Assembly (NCBI GenBank): GCA_030704615.1
Contig: CM060731.1
Coordinates: forward strand, 38,688,001-38,752,000
Direction of reading: 5' to 3'
Source of the DNA: Takakia lepidozioides
Taxonomy: Eukaryota > Streptophyta > Takakiopsida > Takakiales > Takakiaceae
DNA: 64,000 nt
The position numbers and the translations under genes were made by a program. The notes under the pieces are model-generated. The model was not told the origin of the DNA, did no database searches, and saw nothing but the letters and a program-made list of their open reading frames with translations. The stretch's first letter is position 1; each line of letters starts with the position of its first letter. Below, piece after piece: positions 56,701-64,000 of the stretch.

Positions 56701-58650
56701 AATGGGTTCTTCCACAGATCCTCCCTCACCTTGTTGCAATTCTGACTCGGTTGGGGTTGGCTGGGATCTGTTGACTGTCGACAGCTGGCCTTCTGCCTTC
56801 TCGTCTCCAGGTTCTTCAATAGTGTCACCCACAATTTCTTTCTCTTCTGGAGCTGTCAGGGTTTCCTCTTCATCTGCTCCTCCAGTAATTGCTGGAACTG
56901 TTCCCGCTAGGGCAGATTGGTAAACATCTGGTGCTAGGGTATCCAAATCCATGTTCTCCTTTGTATCATCCAATGTCACAGCTTCTCCCCCACTTGTATC
57001 TGTTTTAAGGCCTGTAGACAATTTTTCTGGAATTTCTGCTTCTGTTGTAGTACATAGATCTGTGCGTGTTCCTTGGGTCTGTTGATCCTTGTCTGCCTGG
57101 GTTTCATTGTCTGCAATGCTTTCATCAAGTTTCTCTGGACCTTCCCTTGTCTTTGCTGGCCCATCAGCTTCTGCTGCTTGTGCAGACTCGATATTTTTTT
57201 CCACCTCAATGTTGTGTTGTGCAGCAGGTTCTCCAGAGGCCATAAGGTCCGTCTCAAAAACGTTGTGTTGTTCTGGTGAAACAGATTCCGAGTTATCTCT
57301 CACATCCATGTGCTTGTCTATGATTGGCTCAGAGCCTGTTCCTTCATCTGTTAGGCCACCCTTATATTCTTTCTCTGCTTCCCCAACTGCCTCACCATCA
57401 GTTTGTACAAAATCCCTCCTTCCATTGGTATTCTCTGCAGTGCCCTTGGGTGGAGCTTTTACTCCCACTTCTGCGTCCACAGCTGCACCTTCTTTATTTT
57501 CTTCAACGATTGCCATATGCCCCCCCTTTCTTGGATCTGCCACCCCATCCTCTGGTCCACTTCCTCCTCCTTGGTCAGAGGAGGTCAATGGTGGGGGGAC
57601 GACAACGTCTTTTTCTTTGCCATCAAATTCCACAGACTCTGTGGGTGTCCCTTTCTCTGGTGCCGGTGCCCCATGTGAAGGCCCAACCTCTCGTTGGGCT
57701 GAGGCCAATGGTGCGTCTGCATCTTTTCTCACTTCATTCGAGTCACTTTCACCGAGAAAAGGTTGGTTCTCCTCTCCTCCATCCTGTTAGAGCAGTATCA
57801 AGCGTATGGATGTTAACGTTTTCCAAATATGTTCTCAAAACATCCCTATATAATGTGTACGGTAAGTTAAGATTCAAGGCTCAACATATTCCCGAACGAA
57901 CCCTGAGGAAAGCAGTTCCGAGCAGAGAGGAATTATGATTTCGTGTTTTGTCTTGATCAAAGGCCTGGAGAGGCAGACCGCACCGCGTACCTCAATATCA
58001 TCTCAAGATGGGACATGCATAACTTACCGGATCTCATATCCGGTCGAAATTTCACCTAGTATAATGTTATCCAGGTGTCTACAATTTCTGTAGAAGCTAA
58101 TGATGCCAGGAAGCGTGTCTATAGTTGGCACTAATAATACTGAAATTGCTAACAATGCCTCAGTTCGCAAGTAGGTTCGTCTGCGTACAAATGCTGGAAG
58201 CTACCACCTCGACATGTTACGAGTTGGTCTGCAGAAAATCTTATGACACAAACGTTTTCAGAATAGTGTCGACTCATCAACTTTCCTCGAATCAAGCTCT
58301 GGGACTCCTCTCAAAGGTACACCAAAAAAATCATAAATTTGACTGCCCCTCCCATTGTCTACCTCTATCACGGGCCAAACCTCGATACCCTCAACGGAAA
58401 AGCGTAGCGATTCAAGCCACCTCTACAAATAATGTTCAGAAATCCCTCCTCTGAGCTGCACCTCTCTCACTGTCAATGCCCTTGTTAACAGATCAGACAG
58501 AGTGGATGGGAAATGCAGGAGTTGACTAACCTTCACAAACAGAGTTTGTAGAGATCGGTTGGACGTTAAGGTTTTCCTTGCAGCCTCAGAGGTCGCGGCG
58601 GCTATTGCGTCCTCACGATGGTGTGAGACTCCCTGCAAGCACTGACCCAT
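53788..58650 (-). CDS. Large acidic, disordered repeat protein with MGQC N-terminus (3 exons, about 1324 aa)
   Basis: Predicted minus-strand exons are 58650-58462, 57783-56487 and 56276-53788. Joins are in phase (GAG|GTGCAG, GAAG|GTACAG) and total 1325 codons. Residues 1-63 are the only ordinary-looking part: 'MGQCLQ' (Gly2 and Cys4 could be myristoylated/palmitoylated), then a helical segment 'EDAIAAATSEAARKTL' and 'LQTLFVKVSQLLHFPSTLSDL'. Exon 2 is Glu/Thr/Pro-rich and disordered. Exon 3 carries about 14 tandem units of roughly 44 residues around 'VDSKPEGLESSVAAGPEEDA' (about residues 690-1280). The family is not recognised. A membrane-tethered, highly charged scaffold or a dehydrin-like protective role are guesses only. 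The first exon is the least certain, supported by donor and phase. The repeats keep an open frame, which argues for selection. Confidence 0.65.
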
Positions 58651-61600
58651 GGCTTGTAATCACATCAACTGCTGCCGGCTTCCTCTATTTACAAGTCTGA
58701 TGCCCAGTTCAGGCCCCTAGGACACAAACCAGGTCTGTGAGAATGCCGAGCTCTCTCTAGCTCAGGCGCGAAGTGGTGTCAAAGGGTGACTGTGTACGGA
58801 AGATGGGCGGCAGAGAACAGTAGCCCCCTGCTTGAACCGTGAGGGAAACTGCGTGTGTGACCTTGCGGTCTTAATGACCAAGGAATTTGAATGGGGACCA
58901 GCTTTAAGAGCGGAATTTACCTGCAGGGCCTTTTGTAAGGCCCTGCTATTAGTTATTACGTCACTAAGAAGATCTATCGATGTGGGCCCAGGCATCCGAT
59001 TTCCATGGGCACCAAGCAACTGTAGCTAGGAAGCCCAAAAGCAGCTTTCATCACGATGGGCCATCACAAATGAGCAGCAGTGATTGCACAGCATTGATCG
59101 GCATCTATGTATCAATCTCAAAGCAACCGTCTGGAGCTGATTGAATCTTGCTGAAGGGCTAAGCTGTGTGACGTGTAAACACTAAACAGCTTCAAAAAGA
59201 AGGTGCGAAAAGATTAAAAGATGAAATGGTGTACGCCAGCGAACGTGGACAGCTTTTCCCTGGCCACAAACTGCGGACGAAAGTTGAGGCTCCGGAAGTG
59301 CAGTATTTCAGTAGGCCTGTTGTGGAAGCATGGAGGCCCGGGGGCCAACAACATCCGGCTCTCCTGACCACGAGCCCGCCAGAGCTGTCCTCGCTGGCCA
59401 CGCCTCTTCAGCGATGGGTATCATCAGCTTCTACCCGATCAGATGGCTCATCTGCAGGCTTCAATAGGCAATGCTGACTGGTCAAAGTTGCTTTCTGCTC
59501 CGCGGGCAGTGGGTGAATCACAGACAGTATCGTCCCTGGACAACCTAAACATTTTGCGCCTAATAATAAAATCAATCATTCAAAAAATTAGAAAAATATT
59601 TCTCATTTTAGGCATCTTCATGCTATAATTTTTTAGAATTAGGCACATGAGAAGAGAAAAATATACTTTCTTAAGAGTAAAAATACAAAATAGAAACCCA
59701 ATGCCCATAGGCCCTTCCAAGCTCCAGCTATCATTCATTTCCTTTGAAACCCTAAGCCCCTCTTTGTTGTACGCGGTGCTCCAAGGCGGAAGCGATGTGA
59801 TCTCGGAAGCGATGTGATCTTGCATCGACCTTAGCGAGGAAGATGAATATGATGACATTGTCAAGTCCATGCAGGGGCCTTTCGAAGTTACATGGAGCTC
59901 TCGCAAATAGATTGTGATTTGTAGGAAGTTATTTCCGCACGCATATATTTGTATTGATTTTTGTTCAATGAAATTTTCGTTTTTTTCCATCTTATTTTCA
60001 TCTTATTACAAACAACATGAGAAGAGGCTTGCAAGTTTTTTGCTGGAATTTTTAGTTCGGAATTAGGCCAAAATCTGAAAAATTCACAGAATTGGTTAGG
60101 CACTTTCATTTTGAATTAATTATCGCCTAAACGGTAATCCAGGGACGGTATACTATCTTGAAGCACATGTGCGAGCTCTTGTGTGGCAGACAGCTGCAGA
60201 AGCCCCACTGCTGGGGCCCTTTTCGCGTAGCTGGCTCCACAATATAAGTAGGTGGATTCTGGAAGTCCACCTAAGTAAGTTTGGCAGTGACTTTCTCTTT
60301 GCTATAAGCGTGCGCAGCACTCTCTGCTGCAGCCTGCTGATCCATACACATAAGCAGAAAGCCCGAGGAGTACCTCAAGAGTTCATAAGGAGTTCAAGAG
60401 TTCCTAGCTATGAGCGTTAAGAACAGATCCAAATCACATCACTGGAACTCTCACGGGCCAGGTTCATCTGCCAACCGCAGCAGCACATAAACTATTTTTG
60501 GCAGGACACTGTACTGTTAGAGGTTAAGGTAAAGGTAAAGAGAGATGCGAAGGCCAGCGTCTGACATCACCAGACAGACCAATGCTAATCCAGACCAGAG
60601 CCAATCAGATGGGCAGTGGCCACGGCTGGCACACGCAGTACGAGACCTGCGGTGAACCTGCGTGTCTTATTATTATGCTCGGCTGCTTCGCATCTGCCTT
60701 TGTTCGTGCGATCGGGCCCCATTCCATATTCCTCGCGGGGACCCAACACACGCACGACGGAACACCTGCGCAAAGGGAGGAGAGCTCCATCGCCCACGGT
60801 CACTTCATCTCGCACTCCACTGCGACTCCGCGAGCAGGCCACCCTGACACTTTCTCTTCTTCTACCCCAAACGTCACAAAAGGAGAGGCTGGCCGCTCTC
60901 GTAGCCTTGCCACTGCACTTCCCAGCACAGGTCAAAATTTTCCTGTGCCTCGCAGTGTGGTTTCTTGGTCAGAGTCTGTTGCATCATCAAAGTACAGGAA
61001 ACTGGTCTTCTCTGTCACCCACTATGTTTCATCACCACGCAAGAGAAACCCCTCCATGAGTAGGGATGCCTTGAGGTGGTTTCATAATTTTTGGACCTAT
61101 AGTGTGGAAGATATTGAATCTTTAAGTATTTTTTGTCACTAAAAATTCATGAAAAATAGCAAATTGGTTTTTCCTGAACGATCTCCTCACTTGCAGATTT
61201 TTTTTTTTTGTTTAACCCCTAAAGGACTAGAGGTGTTTTTGGGTTTTTGGACAATTCCGGGACCCACCCTCACACGTCAGCGGCTACCTGCCCACCAACG
61301 TTCATCCACGTGGATGAACTGTACAAACTGCTTCCTACCTACCGGATGCACAAGCCCCCCAAATTTGGGGAGATTCCACCGTGTAGTTTGGGAGATTATA
61401 ACATTTGAAGACGGTGCATTTTTTTGAAAATGGAAAAACAAAGCAAAAGTTCATGTTTGACCAAGCAAATTATCCATGATCCCAAACTTTCCTGGGAGAA
61501 AAAGTGCTATATTCCTGTGAAGTGCACAATCCCAAACCCTCACATCAAATTTCACCCCAATCTGCCAAAATGAAGGGGGGGTGCTTTGTATGTGACTGGA

Positions 61601-62382
61601 ATGGGGGTCCAAAAAGAGAATTTGCAAAGGAAATGGTATAGGCCCCATTGGGACCCCAAATTCTCCTTCATTTGGGAATTCCTTCGGTTAGTCCCTCATA
61701 GGCCAAGAACTACTCAAGCCTGCCCAAGAATTTCCCAAAAATTCCCTAAATTGCATTTGGGATGTGAGATTTTGTGAAATTTCCGGCCTCCTCTAGGTCT
61801 GGCAATTGGTGGCCGGAATTTCGCCTGAATCCGGGGACGTTTTCCGGGCCACGTCGAGGTTCCCCATTATTTGCCAAGGCCAGCGAGTCGTCCCCGTGTT
61901 CGTCGGCGTTTTGGGGAGGGCCTCCCAAGCCCCAAACTCCAATCCCACTCGCCACAAAATCCCACCCGCGTGGCCGCTACCACCTGCCACGTCGACGGTC
62001 AACTGCCGTGGCACCCCCCTCCACCCAAAATCCTACAATTTCCAAACTTCAAAAAATTCCTGACGGCGGAGTTTTTCTCTGTTGGGGGCGCCATAAAGAC
62101 CTGCGTGTGCAGCTCGTTCCGCGCTACATTTTTTGTTGAAGCCGCTCGTTCATCGGACTTCATCCGTGTATGCTACAGATGGATGAAAAATCGGGCTGAC
62201 TCGATTCGGGTTGGCTCGTCGTTTAGGGGTTAAAGAGAAGGGAAAACCCTGGGAGCGACAGCTCACAATTCAGGCCCTTTGATAGAGCGAGGAGAAAATA
62301 ACCTCTTTCACAATAACCATGCCATGGAGGCTGAGAAATGGGACACCACCCAAGGGAAGGGGGAGAAGAGTATACCACACCC
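58651..62382. other. Intergenic, no gene recognised
   Basis: 5' flank of the acidic repeat gene, then non-coding DNA. A 16-base duplication 'cggaagcgatgtgatct' lies at about 59787-59820. A T-run is at about 61198-61210. A perfect 20-base palindrome is at 61300-61319. 61560-62240 is GC-richer with 'ccccaaattctcc' style text and may be a decayed repeat. Confidence 0.35.
61300..61319. promoter_or_regulatory. Perfect 20-bp palindrome centred on a G-box
   Basis: 'gttcatccacgtggatgaac' equals its own reverse complement and is centred on CACGTG, the core bound by plant bZIP and bHLH factors. No gene start is adjacent. Confidence 0.4.
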
Positions 62383-62453
62383 GTCAAGTAGCAGGATTTG
62401 ACCCCATAATCATCTGGGTGGCACTCAGTGCACTAACCAACTGAGCTACTGAC
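62383..62453 (-). mobile_element. tRNA-derived sequence (SINE head or tRNA pseudogene)
   Basis: On the minus strand 'gtcagtagctcagttggtta' begins a 71-base tRNA-like unit with an A box (tagctcagttgg), a B-box-like 'gggtcaaatcc', and 3' text 'tacttgac' nearly complementary to the 5' 'gtcagta' acceptor strand. The anticodon stem is poorly paired and one T-stem pair is off, so a functional tRNA is unlikely. The ~100 bases beyond it may be the SINE body. Confidence 0.6.
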
Positions 62454-62816
62454 TGTTGGTATTTTTTATTTTTTTTCGAAATGAAACCGGGGCTACATAT
62501 TGCCCCTTCATATGTCTTTTGGTACACATGACCATACATGTAAATACATATATATTTAGGCGAAGAACAGTACAATATATGCTCAATGGTAGAGGCCACA
62601 TAGTTGGTATTCTGAAACAGTCAATGATGACCTGCACTTCCAATTGTTTTGCAACTGGTATCCTTTGTGTTACCCTATGAACTACATCTTGTTTATATAT
62701 TTGATCTATAAATATGGATGAAATACTCCATGTACACCCCTCTTGAACTTATTTGTGAGTATCAGTGTTATGTTTGAGAACCCTCTGTGTAAGGTGGTGT
62801 TAGGTGCCAACAGAGC

Positions 62817-63653
62817 TTGGACTGGAACTGTGAACCAGTTTGCGAACGCAGAAGGCAACTGCTGAAGTTTCAGCAACTACTGACGGACAGCTGCGGGTGC
62901 AAAATCGGGCAAGCTCGTACGTCTCAAAAAGCTAGGGATTCGAGATGTGGAGAAGGAGAACCAGGGACGATGACGAAGAAGGTTGTGCTGTACATTTTTG
63001 GGCAAGTCTGGAATTGAGGAGATAATGTGCAGAGTTCCCATGAGGCCAGGACGAAACGAAGCAAAGACGTCGCTCGAGATTAGAAGGCTGGTAAAATTGC
63101 CACGATTTCGAGGTAAACCCTCTGTGAAGCTAGAAGAAATTTTGTCTTTCCTGGATACATTATAAGAATTCTTTGAGAACGACTATCCAGAAGAAGCCAA
63201 ACTGTTGCTCTGCAACTCCGATGCTACCAAACTATGGTGGTCGCACCAGAAACATGAACGGCGTGAACACAGGAAATCACATGTGGATAGTTGGGCCATG
63301 TTTAAGGCACAATTCTTAGCCCATTATTTATGCACACAAAATGAAGGTAGAACTGTTCAGGCTGAAACAGGAAACCTTGAGCATTGATGAATTCAAGACC
63401 AAATTTGAAGCCCACGCTAGCTACTTTCCTTTCCCTCAGTGAAGAAGACAGAGTTGATTTATTTGTGAATAGCCTAAATGATTCTCTTAAGTATAAAGTC
63501 AAGGCCCATAATCCTCGAGCAGAAGCTGAGGCTTATCGCTTGGCATGAAATATTGAAAGTGAGATAAGAGCACAAAGAATTGTGAGTCAGGTTCGTGAGG
63601 TTCGTGAATTCACGTCAACTGCAACACCATCTTGGCAGCCAACCAAGAAAAAA
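62817..63653 (+). pseudogene. Second gypsy gag remnant (different family)
   Basis: Frames broken by stops and shifts encode gag-like pieces: 'LVKLPRFRGKPSVKLEEILSF', 'FFENDYPEEAK', 'DSWAMFKAQFLAHYL', 'LFRLKQETLSIDEFKTKFEAH' and 'LSEEDRVDLFVNSLNDSLK' (63434-63490). The order and spacing fit the retrotransposon gag capsid domain. It lacks the zinc knuckle because a CACTA end interrupts it at 63654. Confidence 0.65.
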
Positions 63654-63723
63654 CACTATAGGAAAATGGGGGGGTTAGCGACGCTGCGGCGTTGTTAAAA
63701 CCCCTTTTTGGGGCGGGGTAGAA
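63654..63723 (+). mobile_element. CACTA (EnSpm) transposon terminus
   Basis: 'cactataggaaaatgg' followed by 'ttagcgacgc' is typical of CACTA terminal inverted repeats and their subterminal 'TTAGCGACG' motif. It starts inside the gag remnant, after 'aaa' (a possible 3-base target duplication). A hyphenated inverted repeat, 'ttagcgacgc' with 'ggcgttgttaa', follows. The element is interrupted at 63724 by an LTR, and the other end is outside the window. Confidence 0.6.
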
Positions 63724-64000
63724 TGTCACGCACCTCAATTCGGTGAACTCCCCTTCAAGTCATAGTAACTCGCTTTGATGCGCGCGCCTGACTCCCAACC
63801 TGGCCGCCGGGCCAACTTGGAGCTTCGGCTGCTCACCGGGACATAACGGTCCCCTTTTTGCTTCCCTCTAGAACCCTCCACCTAATTGGGACTAGGAGAA
63901 TTCCCTTTGGTAGATGGCAGTCCGGAACAGCTCCCCACTCTTTGGTCGCTTTCCGGCTCGCTCGCTTACTCACTAGCTTTTGGTCACCAACGGGCTTGCA
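63724..64000 (-). mobile_element. Chromovirus LTR in reverse orientation, cut by the window edge
   Basis: The reverse complement matches the last ~280 bases of the LTR at 46109-47710 and, in part, 310-577: 'gtgagtaagcgagcgagcc', 'ggtgagcagccgaagctcc', and the end 'gtgcgtgaca'. It begins exactly at TGTCACGCACC. No primer-binding site is recognised beyond its 3' end (63723 leftwards is CACTA sequence), so this end is the outer border of the inserted element or a solo LTR. Confidence 0.85.

Noticed and set aside
62383-62453. Functional tRNA gene
   Set aside because: The anticodon stem does not pair well and the acceptor has an extra base; a SINE head or pseudogene fits better.
1-64000. CRISPR arrays, operons or bacterial origin
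   Set aside because: The tandem repeats found lack regular spacers; the genes are spliced with plant-type introns.

Overview
This is a land-plant nuclear segment. It has intron-rich plant genes (a mitochondrial-type aconitase with 20 coding exons, a VIT-family iron transporter, a DOG1-domain protein, a hybrid histidine kinase), broken PLS-class pentatricopeptide (PPR) genes, and nested Ty3/gypsy, Harbinger and CACTA elements. A hybrid kinase with a bacterial-type MASE1 membrane sensor and a gypsy element with a cytosine methyltransferase domain are not what I expect from a flowering plant. I therefore infer a seed-free plant, such as a fern or relative; this is inference only.

Layout. 1-577 is the end of a gypsy LTR fused to a broken PPR gene (578-1679, minus). 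1918-4800 is a decayed gypsy fragment in the order gag, aspartic protease, C5-cytosine DNA methyltransferase (DNMT). An unknown ORF follows to 5429. The VIT-like transporter lies at 6932-9047 (minus, 3 exons). A long gene-poor stretch runs to 15.6 kb. A DOG1-plus-ankyrin gene is at 15631-19663 (plus, 7 exons). The MASE1 hybrid histidine kinase is at 20516-26823 (minus, 8 exons). Aconitase is at 29662-40248 (minus). A nest of mobile DNA follows: a gypsy RT-RNaseH-integrase ORF ending in a PHD finger (41771-44911), its LTR (45172-45688), a second truncated copy of that LTR joined head to tail, the chromodomain tail of a different chromovirus with its 1.6-kb LTR (46109-47710), and a Harbinger transposase fragment. 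51413-53087 is a GC-rich foldback element whose inverted arms both carry tRNA-like Pol III boxes. 53788-58650 (minus, 3 exons) encodes a large acidic repeat protein with an ordered A-B-C higher-order repeat. The right end holds a tRNA-derived SINE head, a decayed gag, a CACTA transposon end, and a third copy of the chromovirus LTR in reverse orientation.

Exon structures were built by hand from protein-family similarity, GT/GC-AG signals and phase agreement. For every multi-exon gene the exon lengths sum to a multiple of three with no internal stop. The most interesting point is the methyltransferase inside a gypsy element: mobile DNA carrying its own version of the enzyme class hosts use to silence it. 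The same window holds a related-looking pol fragment that ends in a chromatin-reading PHD finger.
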